NCBI RefSeq assembly: GCF_000725495.1
Contig: NZ_JNZD01000021.1
Location: forward strand, 1 to 64,000
Direction: 5' to 3'
DNA length: 64,000 bases
Origin: Streptomyces aureus
Lineage (GTDB): Bacteria > Actinomycetota > Actinomycetes > Streptomycetales > Streptomycetaceae
The notes under the pieces are model-generated. The model saw nothing but the letters and a program-made list of their open reading frames with translations. It did not search any database and was not told where the DNA came from. This document shows, piece after piece, positions 52,009 through 60,957 of the stretch. The number at the start of each line of letters is the position of its first letter. Position 1 is the first letter of the stretch. Made by a program: the position numbers and the translations under genes.

Positions 52009-53372
52009 CGACCGCCGTGGTCCCGCCGTCCGCCGTCGGGGACATCACCCGGCGCCGCCTGTTCGTCTACGGACTCGGCTCGGTCGGCACCGGCGTGTTC
52101 TCCACCGTCCCCGGTCTGCTGCTCCTCTACTTCATGACCGACGCCCTCGGTGTCCCCGCGGGCGTCGCCGGACTCGTCGTCACCCTGCCCAAGGCCTGGG
52201 ACGCGGTGTTCAACCCCCTGGTCGGGGCCGCGAGCGACCGCGAGGCCGTCCGCACCGGCCGCCGGACCCGGCTCCTGGTCGCCGGCGCCCTCGCCCTGCC
52301 CGCCGCCTTCGCGGCGATGTTCCTGTCCCCGCTGACCGGCACTGGCGCGGCGGTGTGGGTGACGGTCACCTTCGTCCTGGCCGCCAGCGCCTTCTCCCTG
52401 TTCCAGGTGCCCTACGTCGCCCTGCCGGCCGAGATGTCGCCCGAGCCGGCCGTCCGCACCCGGATCATGGTCTGGCGGATCGTGTTCCTGACCCTCGGCA
52501 TCCTCGTCGCGGGCGGCGCCGCACCCCTCGTCGTCGACATCGCGGGCGGCGGCCGCAAGGGGTACGGAACGATGGGGCTGGCCGTGGGCCTCGTCATCGC
52601 GGCGGTCCTGCTGGTCCCCGCGCTCGGCACCCGCTGGGTGCGCTCACGGCCCGGACCCGAACCCCTCGGACTGGTCGCCGCGTTCCGCACCGCACGAGGC
52701 AACCGCGCCTTCTTCGCGCTGCTGCTCTCCTTCGTGCTCCAGGCCGCGGCCGTCGCGATCATGCTCGCGGCCGCACCGTACGTCGCCACCTACCGGCTCG
52801 GCGGCTACGGCCTGACCTCGATGCTGTTCGTCTGTCTCGTCGCGCCCAGCGCCGTCGCCGTCCCGCTGTGGGCCAAGGCCGCGGGACGATGGGGACGGCT
52901 GCGCTGCCTCACGGTCGCGACCTGCGGCTACGCCCTCGGCTCGGCGGCCCTGCTCCCGGCCGCGGGCAGCGGCGACGGCACCGCCGCGGTCGCCGCGACG
53001 CTCGCGCTGTGCGGGCTGCTCGGCGTCTGCTACGCGGCCCTCCAGGTCCTGCCGCTCGCCCTGCTGCCCGACACCGTGCACGCCGACACGGCCAGGACCG
53101 GACAGGTCCAGTCCGGCGCGTTCACCGGCCTGTGGACGGCCGGCGAGACCGTCGGACTCGCGGCCGGACCCGGCGCCTACTCGATCGCCCTGGCCGCCAC
53201 CGGTTTCGTCTCCTCCACCCTGGACCACCCCGTCGCCCAGACCGCCACCGCCCGCACCGGCATCCTCCTGGGCTTCAGCCTCGTCCCCGCCCTGCTCATG
53301 CTGCTCTCCCTCCCCGCCCTGCGCGCCTACGGCCACCGCCGCGCCGTGCGAGAAACGGAATCCACCCGATGA
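52005..53372 (+). CDS. MFS transporter, GPH (MelB-like) family
   Basis: A 455-residue permease with about 12 helices. The N-terminal FVYGLGSVGTGVFSTVPGLLLLYFMTD and KAWDAVFNPLVGAASDR are typical of the glycoside-pentoside-hexuronide:cation symporter branch. In actinobacteria such proteins also occur beside degradation enzymes. The substrate is unknown; uptake of the decarboxylase substrate or export of its product are both reasonable. It overlaps both neighbours by ATGA. Confidence 0.88.
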   Translation: MTTAVVPPSAVGDITRRRLFVYGLGSVGTGVFSTVPGLLLLYFMTDALGVPAGVAGLVVTLPKAWDAVFNPLVGAASDREAVRTGRRTRLLVAGALALPAAFAAMFLSPLTGTGAAVWVTVTFVLAASAFSLFQVPYVALPAEMSPEPAVRTRIMVWRIVFLTLGILVAGGAAPLVVDIAGGGRKGYGTMGLAVGLVIAAVLLVPALGTRWVRSRPGPEPLGLVAAFRTARGNRAFFALLLSFVLQAAAVAIMLAAAPYVATYRLGGYGLTSMLFVCLVAPSAVAVPLWAKAAGRWGRLRCLTVATCGYALGSAALLPAAGSGDGTAAVAATLALCGLLGVCYAALQVLPLALLPDTVHADTARTGQVQSGAFTGLWTAGETVGLAAGPGAYSIALAATGFVSSTLDHPVAQTATARTGILLGFSLVPALLMLLSLPALRAYGHRRAVRETESTR

Positions 53373-54871
53373 CGACGTACCAGCAGACCGCCGCCGACGC
53401 CCGCGCCGCCCACCCGGGCCTGCCCGAGACCGGCCGCTCCGGCGCCGACCTCCTGGCCGAACTCGCCGCCCTCACGGCCGCCGACCTGCCCACCCGGGGC
53501 GGGAACACCACCGCCTACGTCTACGACAGCGGCCGTCCCGAGGTGCGCGAGGCCGCCGAACGCGCCTACGTGACGATGATGGAGGTCAACGGGCTGGACC
53601 CGACCGCCTTCCCGAGCATCGTCGCCCTCGAACGCCAGGTCGTCGGCGCGACCGCCGCCCGCCTCGGCGGCGACGACACCACCCCGGGCATCTTCACCAG
53701 CGGCGGTACCGAGTCGATCATCCTCGCGGTCAAGGCCGCCCGGGACGCCCGCCCGGACGTCCTGGCCCCGGAGATCGTCGTCCCCGTCACCGCCCACGCC
53801 GCCTTTCATAAGGCCGGCAGCTATCTGCGGGTCACCGTGCGCAGCGCGCCCGTCGACCCCGAGACGTACCGCGCCGACCCCGCCGCGATCGCCGAACTCT
53901 GCAACGAGAACACGGTCCTGGTCGTCGCCTCCGCCCCGTCCTACGCCCACGGCGTCATCGACCCCGTCGCGGAGATAGCCGCCGACGCCGCCGCCCGCGG
54001 CATCCCCTGCCATGTCGACGCGTGCGTCGGGGGCTGGCTGCTCCCCTGGCTCGCCGAGGCCGGCGCGCCCGTCCCGGCCTTCGACCTCTCCGTCCCCGGC
54101 GTCACGTCCCTCTCCTGCGACCTGCACAAGTTCGGCTACGCCCCCAAGGGCGCCTCGGTCCTGCTGTTCCGCGACGAGGCGCTGCGCCTCGACGCCTACT
54201 ACGCCTGCGCGACCTGGCCCGGCTACACCGTCGTCAACTCCACGATCCAGAGCAGCAAGGGCGCAGGGCCCCTCGCCGGAGCCTGGGCCACGCTGCAGGC
54301 GCTCGGCGCCGACGGCTACCGCGAACTGGGCCGTGCCGCCCTCGCCGCGACCCGTGCCCTGATCGCCGGTGTGGAGGAGATCGACGGGCTCACCGTCCTC
54401 GGCAGCCCCGACGCCACCCTGGTCGCCCTCGGCGCCGACCCGGCGGCCGAGACCCCGCTTGACCTGTTCGCCCTCGCCGACGAGACCCGCGCCCGGGGCT
54501 TCTTCCTCCAGCCGCAGCTCAGCCTCGACGGCCTCCCGGCCAACCTGCACCTGACCCTCACCGGGGTCAGCGAGCGGGGGGTCGGCGAACTGCTCGCCGT
54601 TCTGCGCGAGTGCGTCGAGACCGTCCGTCCGCTCGGCCCTCCGACGCCGCCCGCGGACATCGTCGACCTGCTCACCCAGGTGGATCTGACCGAGCTCGAC
54701 AACGCCTCCTTCGCGGCCCTGCTCCCGGCCGCGGGCGTCGACCTGAGCGGTGAGAACGCGGCCCGGATGGCCCCGGTCAACCGCCTCCTGGACGCCCTCC
54801 CGGCGGCCACCCGCGAGGTCATCGTCACCCGCTTCCTGTCCGCGCTCTACAGCCCCTACCTCGGAGGCTGA
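53369..54871 (+). CDS. PLP-dependent decarboxylase/lyase, sphingosine-1-phosphate-lyase-like
   Basis: A 500-residue fold-type I PLP enzyme. GIFTSGGTESIILAVKAARD (about 109-128) and SLSCDLHKFGYAPKG, with the PLP Lys254, match the S1P-lyase/group II decarboxylase family better than glutamate or aromatic amino acid decarboxylases. HVDACVGGW carries the Asp that contacts the pyridine N. There is no membrane anchor, as usual in bacterial members. A C-terminal 60-residue helical extension (from about 430) is additional. The substrate may be a phosphorylated amino alcohol or an amino acid. The last gene of its operon, with a very strong terminator. Confidence 0.88.
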   Translation: MTTYQQTAADARAAHPGLPETGRSGADLLAELAALTAADLPTRGGNTTAYVYDSGRPEVREAAERAYVTMMEVNGLDPTAFPSIVALERQVVGATAARLGGDDTTPGIFTSGGTESIILAVKAARDARPDVLAPEIVVPVTAHAAFHKAGSYLRVTVRSAPVDPETYRADPAAIAELCNENTVLVVASAPSYAHGVIDPVAEIAADAAARGIPCHVDACVGGWLLPWLAEAGAPVPAFDLSVPGVTSLSCDLHKFGYAPKGASVLLFRDEALRLDAYYACATWPGYTVVNSTIQSSKGAGPLAGAWATLQALGADGYRELGRAALAATRALIAGVEEIDGLTVLGSPDATLVALGADPAAETPLDLFALADETRARGFFLQPQLSLDGLPANLHLTLTGVSERGVGELLAVLRECVETVRPLGPPTPPADIVDLLTQVDLTELDNASFAALLPAAGVDLSGENAARMAPVNRLLDALPAATREVIVTRFLSALYSPYLGG

Positions 54872-54921
54872 GGACGACGCTCCAAAGGCGGCGGCTCCGG
54901 CCTCGGTGCCGCCGCGTCCGC

Positions 54922-54988
54922 GACGGCCGGGTGGCGGGGTGGCCGGGTACGAGGATTCCGTACCCGGCCACCCCGCCACCCGGCCGTC
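54922..54988. terminator. 29-bp perfect-stem terminator
   Basis: 54922-54950 (beginning GACGGCCGGGTGGCGGGG) is the exact reverse complement of 54960-54988, with a 9-base loop. It is 50 bp past the decarboxylase stop. Far longer than usual terminators; see findings. Confidence 0.9.
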
Positions 54989-55014
54989 CGGCGCGTGACC
55001 GCCGATCGCGGAAG

Positions 55015-55176
55015 CGCTCAGGCCCACCGGCCCGGGGGTCCCGCGGTCAACGGGCCACGCGGTGCCTGCGGCCGCCGCGGCGCAGACGCAGACCCCGCTC
55101 AGGCCCACCGGCCCGGGGGCCCGGCGGTCAACGGGCCACGCGGTGCCTGCGGCCGCCGCGGCGCAGACGCAGACCC
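55015..55176. repeat. Two tandem 81-bp copies
   Basis: 55015-55095 and 55096-55176 are nearly identical (two base changes near the middle). The second copy includes the last 16 codons and stop of the small membrane-protein gene at 55128-55301, so the first copy is a duplicated gene end plus its flank. Confidence 0.9.
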
Positions 55177-55301
55177 ACATAGGCGAGATCGGCGAGCAGG
55201 ACGAGACAGCCGATGACCAGCAGGTAGAACAGTCCGTGGGCGGCGAACCCGATGATGCCGAGGACGACCGCCACGAGGAGCAGGAACAGGAACAGGCTCA
55301 T
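55128..55301 (-). CDS. 57-residue membrane protein (DUF6131-like)
   Basis: Two closely spaced hydrophobic helices (about 2-20 and 22-42, SLFLFLLLVAVVLGIIGFAA then LFYLLVIGCLVLLADLAYVG) and a basic tail LRLRRGGRRHRVAR. Small proteins of this form are common in Streptomyces as DUF6131. ATG 55301 with GGGAGAG upstream. Its 3' end is duplicated downstream. It is 29 bp after the PRC-barrel gene and probably in the same transcript. Confidence 0.8.
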   Translation of the reverse strand: MSLFLFLLLVAVVLGIIGFAAHGLFYLLVIGCLVLLADLAYVGLRLRRGGRRHRVAR

Positions 55302-55330
55302 CGGCTCTCCCGTCGGTGTTGCGGGGCGTG

Positions 55331-55687
55331 TCAGCGACGGGCGAGACGGCGCTCGCCCTTGAGACCCGGTGTGTAGGCGAGGTCGTAGTGCGCGAAGACC
55401 TCGGGTTCGTCCGTCGCGGGCAGCACGCCGTCCGTGTCGATGAACGGCGCCCTGCGCACCAGCCCTTTCTCGTGCGCGACCCGCAGATAACCCGGCCCGA
55501 CGGTCGCCCGGTCCAGGGGGACGAACACCAGACGCCGGCGCGTGGGCAGGCCCACGGTCACGGTGGCGAAGGACGGATCGTCGGTGGCCGTGTCGACGTA
55601 GACGGACTCCAGGGTGCCGATCTTGTGGCCGCCGGGGTCCACCACGTCGTGACCACGCCATTCGCGGATGTCACCTGCCTCGAACAT
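55331..55687 (-). CDS. PRC-barrel domain protein
   Basis: A 118-residue protein with a PRC-barrel core: REWRGHDVVDPGGHKIGTLE (about 7-26), YVDTATDDPSFATVTVGLP, RRRLVFVPLDRA. Such barrels are found in RimM and in photosynthetic and stress proteins, where they bind partners. I start at the second of two adjacent ATG codons (55687) because GGGGAGG then has a six-base spacing; 55690 adds one residue. It leads a two-gene unit with the DUF6131-like gene. Confidence 0.86.
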   Translation of the reverse strand: MFEAGDIREWRGHDVVDPGGHKIGTLESVYVDTATDDPSFATVTVGLPTRRRLVFVPLDRATVGPGYLRVAHEKGLVRRAPFIDTDGVLPATDEPEVFAHYDLAYTPGLKGERRLARR

Positions 55688-55806
55688 CATGTACCTCCCC
55701 TACGGGAGTACCCCCGATCCGGGGCCTGATGCCGGGGGCCACCGGCATCGTCCGAGGGCCGCTTGCGTTGTCGATCAAGAACGGAATACCTTCGCCTGCT
55801 GTGACC

Positions 55807-57078
55807 ATGACACGCAGAGCGATCATCAAGGGAATGGCCGCCGCCCCGTTCATCGGAGCCGCCGGCAGCGTTCTCTCCGCCTCCCCGGCTCAGGCGGCCA
55901 CCATCGACGCCGGGCAGTTCTCCCTCACCGCCCGCACCGCCAACAGCTACGGTGAGTTCGCCGATCTGACGGCGGGTCTGGCGACGAAGCTGCCCACGGT
56001 GGACGCGACGGCCGTCATCGCCGACGTGAACCGCAGCGCCACGCACCTCACCAGCGCCCCCAGCACCTCCGAGGCCTTCGAGACGGGCTTCGCCTGGGAC
56101 GACGACGACCAGGCGGTCGACTACTGGATCCCGCAGGGCGTCACCACCAGCGCGGACGCCTACGGCGACGGCACCTACCCCGACGCCGGGACCAACCGTG
56201 TCGTCCTCGCCTCCTGGTACTTCGAGACCGACCCCGACGGTGACGGCGTCGACAACTACACGCTGGACAAGGGCCTGCGGCTCACCTTCGTCAACTACAA
56301 CAACGCCTCGGCGCCCAAGTACCGGCACGTCCTGCTGGTCGAGCCGGTGAAGACCTCCACGGGCGAGTTCTCCTTCAACCCGATCCGCAAGCATGCCGGC
56401 GGCATCATGTGGTACGGGAACCTTCTCTATGTGGTCGACACCTACAAGGGCCTGCGGGTGTTCGATCTCAACACCCTCTTCAAGGTGCCGCTGACCGAGA
56501 AGGACGTGTGCGGTCTGCACACCGACGGTCAGTACTACGGCTACGGGTACCAGTACGTCCTGCCGCAGAGCCACGCCTACGACAACGCCGGCAAGTACCT
56601 GCGCTACACGGCCATCGGCCTGGACCGCGCCAGCAGCCCCGACAGCCTCGTCATCAGCGAGTACTCCCTGTCCGGGACAGTCAGCTACACAGACGGTTCG
56701 TTCAACGGCACCGGCGTCGCCACCACCACCCCCAAGGTGGTCCGCTGGAACCTCGACTACACCGACCGGCAGCTCGCCTCGCTCACCGCGACGGAGGCCG
56801 TCACCGTCAGCCAGCAGAAGATCCAGGGCGTGGTGTCCCGCAACACCAAGCACTACCTGTCCGCCAGCGACGGTCCCTCCACCAAGGGCACCCTGCGCAC
56901 CTTCACCTCCGGCGGATCGACGGCGAGCGCGGTCTGCGACCTGGTCATCGGCTGCGAGGACCTCAGCTACCACAGCAGCGGAGCGTCCAAGTGGGCGTTC
57001 AGCGAGTCCGTGATCTGGAACGTGGGCGAGTACGTCAACAAGCGCTACGTGTACGCGGTGCACGCGGACGGTTCGTGA
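55807..57078 (+). CDS. Secreted protein with Tat-like signal, beta-propeller-like
   Basis: A 423-residue exported protein. TRRAIIKGMAAAPFIGAAGS then ASPAQAA is a twin-arginine-type signal, so it may be folded before export. The mature part is rich in beta strands with repeats around GGIMWYGNLLYVVDTYKGLRV and motifs such as DPDGDGVDNY, an acidic loop that could bind calcium. No enzyme family recognised; similar Streptomyces proteins are labelled secreted hypothetical. Start may also be GTG 55801 (two residues longer). No clear SD. Transcribed alone, convergent with the nar operon. Confidence 0.82.
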   Translation: MTRRAIIKGMAAAPFIGAAGSVLSASPAQAATIDAGQFSLTARTANSYGEFADLTAGLATKLPTVDATAVIADVNRSATHLTSAPSTSEAFETGFAWDDDDQAVDYWIPQGVTTSADAYGDGTYPDAGTNRVVLASWYFETDPDGDGVDNYTLDKGLRLTFVNYNNASAPKYRHVLLVEPVKTSTGEFSFNPIRKHAGGIMWYGNLLYVVDTYKGLRVFDLNTLFKVPLTEKDVCGLHTDGQYYGYGYQYVLPQSHAYDNAGKYLRYTAIGLDRASSPDSLVISEYSLSGTVSYTDGSFNGTGVATTTPKVVRWNLDYTDRQLASLTATEAVTVSQQKIQGVVSRNTKHYLSASDGPSTKGTLRTFTSGGSTASAVCDLVIGCEDLSYHSSGASKWAFSESVIWNVGEYVNKRYVYAVHADGS

Positions 57079-57129
57079 CGCGGGGGAGCCGTCGGCGGGC
57101 ACCGGGCGTGCCGCCGCCGGCTCCCACAG

Positions 57130-57143
57130 GGGGCCTCGGCCCC
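57130..57143. terminator. Short hairpin between secreted-protein gene and nar operon end
   Basis: GGGGCC-TC-GGCCCC, a 6-bp stem only four bases from the VKOR stop. Weak but placed between convergent genes. Confidence 0.4.
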
Positions 57144-57146
57144 GTA

Positions 57147-57782
57147 TCAGAACAGGCTGCTCCAGTACGGCCAGAAGCGGGTCAGGACGAGCAGCGCGAT
57201 CACCCCGTACCAGGCGATGAGCAGCATCCAGTGGGACTCCCTGACGAGCGTCAGGACCGGGCGAGGCGCGGGCAGGAGGCCCCGTTCCAGGCAGTGCACG
57301 GTGGCGTACCAGAACAGCGCGATGGTGGAGACCCATACCCCGGCGCAGTAGGGGCAGATCCTGTCGAGCTCGTAGAGCGACTGCGCGATCAGCCAGTGGA
57401 CGAACACCACCCCCGCCAGGGCTCCGGCGTCCAGCGCGAGCCACAGGCCCCGGCTCAGCCGGGACCCGGTCAGGACGGCGACCCCCAGGACGGCCACGGC
57501 CGCGAACGCGCCCAGCCCGAGCAGCATGTTGGGGAAGCCGAACACCCGGCCCTGAGCGCTGGACATCACACTGCCGCAGCTCACCACCGGACTGATGTCG
57601 CACGGCGGCGTGTACGTGGGATCGCGCAGCAACCGCCAGTCGTCCAAGGTCAGTTGGAACGAGGCGAGCCAGCCGGCGATCCCGGTCAGGAGCATCACCA
57701 GTCCGGTGCGCCGGGCGGAGCCCGTGGAACCGGTGCTCGCGAGTGCCGTGGCGTCCGCCGACAGCGCGGGGCCGTGGCTCAT
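57147..57782 (-). CDS. Vitamin K epoxide reductase (VKOR) family protein
   Basis: A 211-residue membrane protein with five helices. It has the outer-loop pair (CDISPVVSCGSVMSS, about 61-75) and the quinone-side active CPYC motif (RICPYCAGVW, about 143-152). Bacterial VKOR makes disulfide bonds by passing electrons from a thioredoxin-like partner to menaquinone, the DsbB role. The ATG overlaps the narI stop (ATGA), so it is translated with the nar operon. That link is unusual. A DsbA-like partner is not seen in the window. Confidence 0.92.
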   Translation of the reverse strand: MSHGPALSADATALASTGSTGSARRTGLVMLLTGIAGWLASFQLTLDDWRLLRDPTYTPPCDISPVVSCGSVMSSAQGRVFGFPNMLLGLGAFAAVAVLGVAVLTGSRLSRGLWLALDAGALAGVVFVHWLIAQSLYELDRICPYCAGVWVSTIALFWYATVHCLERGLLPAPRPVLTLVRESHWMLLIAWYGVIALLVLTRFWPYWSSLF

Positions 57783-58564
57783 CGGGTCCGCCCCGGGTGC
57801 GGGGCCCGCCGGTTGCCGCCCGTCGCGGCCCGCGCGGCGGCCGTCGGCACGGCCCGGCGGCGGTAGACGATGTAGGGCCGGGCGAGGTACCCGATCGGCG
57901 CGCTCCACACGTGCACCAGGCGGGTGAACGGCCAGGCGGCGAAGAGCAGACAGGCGGTCAGGGCGTGCAGCTGGAACAGGAGCGGCGCCCCGGTGATGGC
58001 GTCCGGCTGCGGCTGGAGGGTGAACACGCCCCGGAACCACACGGAGACGGTGCACCGGTAGTCGTAGCCGGGGCCGAAGACGTTGTGGGTGGCCGTCGCC
58101 GACAGGCCCAGCAGCACGGTCGCGGACAGCAGCGGGAACAGCACCTTGTCGCTGCGGTCGGTGCCCAGCCGGATCGGCCGGGTCAGCAGCCGCCGGGCGC
58201 ACAGCATGCCGAGCCCGGTGACCATGGCGACGCCCGCCACCGAGCCCGCCCAGACGGCCGTGGTGTGGTACGCGTGCTCGGAGATGCCCGCGGCCTCGGT
58301 CCAGGTGTCGGGGACGGCGAGCCCGACGACGTGCCCGCCGATCACCATGAACGCCCCGAGGTGGAACAGCGGACCGGCCCAGCGCAGCCAGCGGTGCTCG
58401 AAGAGCTGGCTGGTGCGGGAGGTCCAGCCGAACTGGTCCTGCCGGTAGCGCCAGGCGTGCCCGACCACGAACACCGCGAGACACGCGTAGGGGAAGGCGA
58501 CCCACAGGAGCAGGTCGGCGCCGCTCGTGGAGGCGGCCGCTACGGGCAGGAGCGGGGCGTTCAT
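57779..58564 (-). CDS. narI: Respiratory nitrate reductase gamma subunit
   Basis: A 261-residue cytochrome b subunit with five membrane helices that takes electrons from menaquinol and anchors NarGH. Haem-ligand histidines are seen in FHLGAFMVIGGHVVGL and in FQLHALTACLLFAAWPFTRLVHVWS, and the C-terminus ends in a basic PYIVYRRR tail as in NarI. It overlaps narJ and VKOR by ATGA on both sides. Some residues at the end (AARAATGGNRRAPHPGRTR) are lineage-specific. Confidence 0.95.
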   Translation of the reverse strand: MNAPLLPVAAASTSGADLLLWVAFPYACLAVFVVGHAWRYRQDQFGWTSRTSQLFEHRWLRWAGPLFHLGAFMVIGGHVVGLAVPDTWTEAAGISEHAYHTTAVWAGSVAGVAMVTGLGMLCARRLLTRPIRLGTDRSDKVLFPLLSATVLLGLSATATHNVFGPGYDYRCTVSVWFRGVFTLQPQPDAITGAPLLFQLHALTACLLFAAWPFTRLVHVWSAPIGYLARPYIVYRRRAVPTAAARAATGGNRRAPHPGRTR

Positions 58565-59379
58565 CGGGGGCCTTCCGTACGGCTGGTCGGGTGGGCCGGC
58601 AGCCGGGTCGGCGGCGCGGGCATCGGCGGCACGAACGTGCCCGGAGGGGCGAACTCCCCCTGGCCGTACGTCCCGTAGGGGTCGAGCCCCACGTCCTCGT
58701 TCGGCGGGCCCTCGGCGATCAGCTGGTCCACCGCGGCCCGGTCCGCGTCGCTGGGCGGCGGGAGCAGGGTGAGCAGTGCCCCGAGTACGTGCCGGTAGGG
58801 GGAGTCGGCGTCGGTCAGCGCCCGGTGGATCAGCTCGAGGCCGCGCCGGTGCTGACGCAGCGGCGCCTCGCCCGCGCCCGGACCGGAGAGGGCGGCGAAC
58901 TCCAGCACGACCGGGAGGTGGTCGGGCAGTTCGCCCCCGTCGGTGTCCCACCCGGCGGCCCGGTAGCGCTGGTTCAAGGTGAGCAGCGCCATGCCGCGGC
59001 GGCGGGTGTCGCCGTGGAGGTAGTAGGTGAGGTAGAGGCCGCTCCGCCGGCGCAGGTCGAACATCTCGACGTAGTGCCGCTCGAGGGCGTCCGGCTCCTG
59101 CGCGGTGAGCCAGCCCGCGAACGCGGAGAGCTCCGCGGCGGCGGGGGAGGCCGGGAGCGTCTCGACTGCGGCTGCCAACGCCGTTCGGGCCGAGGTGAGT
59201 TCGGCGTCGGGGTACTGGAGCAGCAGCGAGCACAGCCGCAGCACCAGGGTGCGGGCCTCGGCCTCCTCGGGTGTGAGCCGGGCCGGGCGGCGGACGGCCG
59301 CCCGGACGCGGGTGCGGACGAGGGAGGGAATGCTCGGGGACCGGGGGGTCGTCCGGACGGGGTTCGGGGCAGGGTTCAC
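58561..59379 (-). CDS. narJ: Nitrate reductase assembly chaperone
   Basis: A 272-residue NarJ/TorD-family helical chaperone that holds NarG until the molybdenum cofactor is inserted. Markers are LCSLLLQYPDAEL, LERHYVEMFDLRRRSGLYLTYY and a YPDAE-type start. The core is 60-230; the C-terminal Pro-rich tail and a basic N-terminal 35 residues are extra. GTG 59379 overlaps the narH stop (GTGA). Confidence 0.93.
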   Translation of the reverse strand: MNPAPNPVRTTPRSPSIPSLVRTRVRAAVRRPARLTPEEAEARTLVLRLCSLLLQYPDAELTSARTALAAAVETLPASPAAAELSAFAGWLTAQEPDALERHYVEMFDLRRRSGLYLTYYLHGDTRRRGMALLTLNQRYRAAGWDTDGGELPDHLPVVLEFAALSGPGAGEAPLRQHRRGLELIHRALTDADSPYRHVLGALLTLLPPPSDADRAAVDQLIAEGPPNEDVGLDPYGTYGQGEFAPPGTFVPPMPAPPTRLPAHPTSRTEGPR

Positions 59380-60956
59380 GGTCGGTCTCCGGTCTTCTTG
59401 CGGCGCAGGGTGGGGATCCCGAGCATCACCCGGCCGCCACCGGGGTCCTCGGCGCCGCCGGACGACTCGACCGGGCAGCGGTTCTCGACGGCGGTGAGGG
59501 CGGCCGCGTCCTCCTTGTGCGCGGCCGGCACGACATAGCGGTCGGCGTACTTGGCGACGGCCAGCAGCCGGTGCAGGTCCTCCGCCTCCCGCGTGGTGAG
59601 GCCGACGGCCTTGAGCACCGACTCGTCTCCGTCCTCGCCCAGGGTGCGTTCGCGCATGAAGGACCTCAGGGCGGTGAGCTTCATCAGCACGCCGCCGACC
59701 ACGTCCGTGTCGCCCGCGGTGAACAGCTCCGCCAGGTATTCCAGCGGGATCCGCAGCCGGGTGACGGCGGCGAAGACATGGTCGGGGTCGTCCTGGTTGC
59801 CGCCCGCCGCGTCCACGGCGTCCAGCACGGGCGAGAGCGGCGGCACGTACCAGACCATCGGCAGGGTGCGGTACTCCGGGTGCAGCGGCAGCGCCACCTT
59901 GTACCGCATGACCAGGTCGTACACCGGGGAGCGGCGGGCCGCCTCCAGCCAGTCCTCCGGGATGCCCGAGTCCCGCGCCGCCGCGATGACGTCGGGGTCG
60001 TGCGGGTCGAGGAAGACCCCGCGCTGGGCGTCCAGCAGGTCCTTCTCGTCCGGGGTGGCCGCGGCCTCGCCGACCCGGTCGGCGTCGTAGAGGAGCAGCC
60101 CGAGGTAGCGCAGCCGCCCGACGCAGGTCTCGGAGCAGACGGTGGGCTGTCCGGCCTCGATGCGCGGGAAGCAGAAGGTGCACTTCTCGGCCTTGCCGGT
60201 GGCGTGGTTGACGTACACCTTCTTGTACGGGCACGCCGTCACGCACATGCGCCAGCCGCGGCAGCGGTCCTGGTCGACCAGGACGATCCCGTCCTCGACC
60301 CGCTTGTACATCGCGCCGGACGGACAGGCCGACACACAGGCCGGGTTGAGGCAGTGCTCGCACAGCCGGGGCAGATGGAACAGGAAGGTCTGCTCGAACT
60401 CGAACCTGACCTTCTCGGCCCAGGCGCCGCTGAGGTTGGGGTCGGCGCCGGCGTGCTCGCCCGCGCCGCCGAGGCCGTCCTCCCAGTTGGCGCCCCAGGT
60501 GATGGGGGTGGGTCTGCCGGTGAGGACCGAACGGGGCTGGGCCACCGGGAAGTCGGGGCCCGCGGGGGCGCTGACCAGGTTGTCGTAGTCGTAGGTGACG
60601 GGCTCGTAGTAGTCCTCGATGGACGGCAGGTCGGGGTTGGAGAACAGCGACAGCAGGCGCTTGACCCGGCCGCCCGAGCGCAGCACCAGCCGGCCGCGCC
60701 GGTCGAGCATCCAGCCGCCCTTCCAGTGCTCCTGGTCCTCGTAGCGGCGCGGGTAGCCGACGCCGGGCTTGGTCTCGACGTTGTTGAACCAGGCGTACTC
60801 GACGCCGGTGCGGTTGGTCCAGGTCTGCTTGCAGGTGACCGAACAGGTGTGGCAGCCGATGCACTTGTCGAGGTTCATCACCATCGCGACCTGTGCCATG
60901 ACCCGTCCGACAGCGGCTTCGCCGCGGGGTCCGACGGTGGTCTCGCCGCTGGCCAT
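59376..60956 (-). CDS. narH: Respiratory nitrate reductase beta subunit
   Basis: A 526-residue iron-sulfur protein that carries electrons from NarI haems to NarG. Cluster ligands appear in order: CIGCHTCSVTCK (32-43), CEHCLNPACVSACP, CRGWRMCVTACP and CTFCFPRIEAGQPTVC. The Trp in CRGW marks the 3Fe-4S centre. The length is usual. ATG 60956 lies one base after the narG stop; MAQVAMVMN (ATG 60899) is an alternative start that matches many homologs more closely. Confidence 0.95.
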   Translation of the reverse strand: MASGETTVGPRGEAAVGRVMAQVAMVMNLDKCIGCHTCSVTCKQTWTNRTGVEYAWFNNVETKPGVGYPRRYEDQEHWKGGWMLDRRGRLVLRSGGRVKRLLSLFSNPDLPSIEDYYEPVTYDYDNLVSAPAGPDFPVAQPRSVLTGRPTPITWGANWEDGLGGAGEHAGADPNLSGAWAEKVRFEFEQTFLFHLPRLCEHCLNPACVSACPSGAMYKRVEDGIVLVDQDRCRGWRMCVTACPYKKVYVNHATGKAEKCTFCFPRIEAGQPTVCSETCVGRLRYLGLLLYDADRVGEAAATPDEKDLLDAQRGVFLDPHDPDVIAAARDSGIPEDWLEAARRSPVYDLVMRYKVALPLHPEYRTLPMVWYVPPLSPVLDAVDAAGGNQDDPDHVFAAVTRLRIPLEYLAELFTAGDTDVVGGVLMKLTALRSFMRERTLGEDGDESVLKAVGLTTREAEDLHRLLAVAKYADRYVVPAAHKEDAAALTAVENRCPVESSGGAEDPGGGRVMLGIPTLRRKKTGDRP

Positions 60957-60957
60957 G

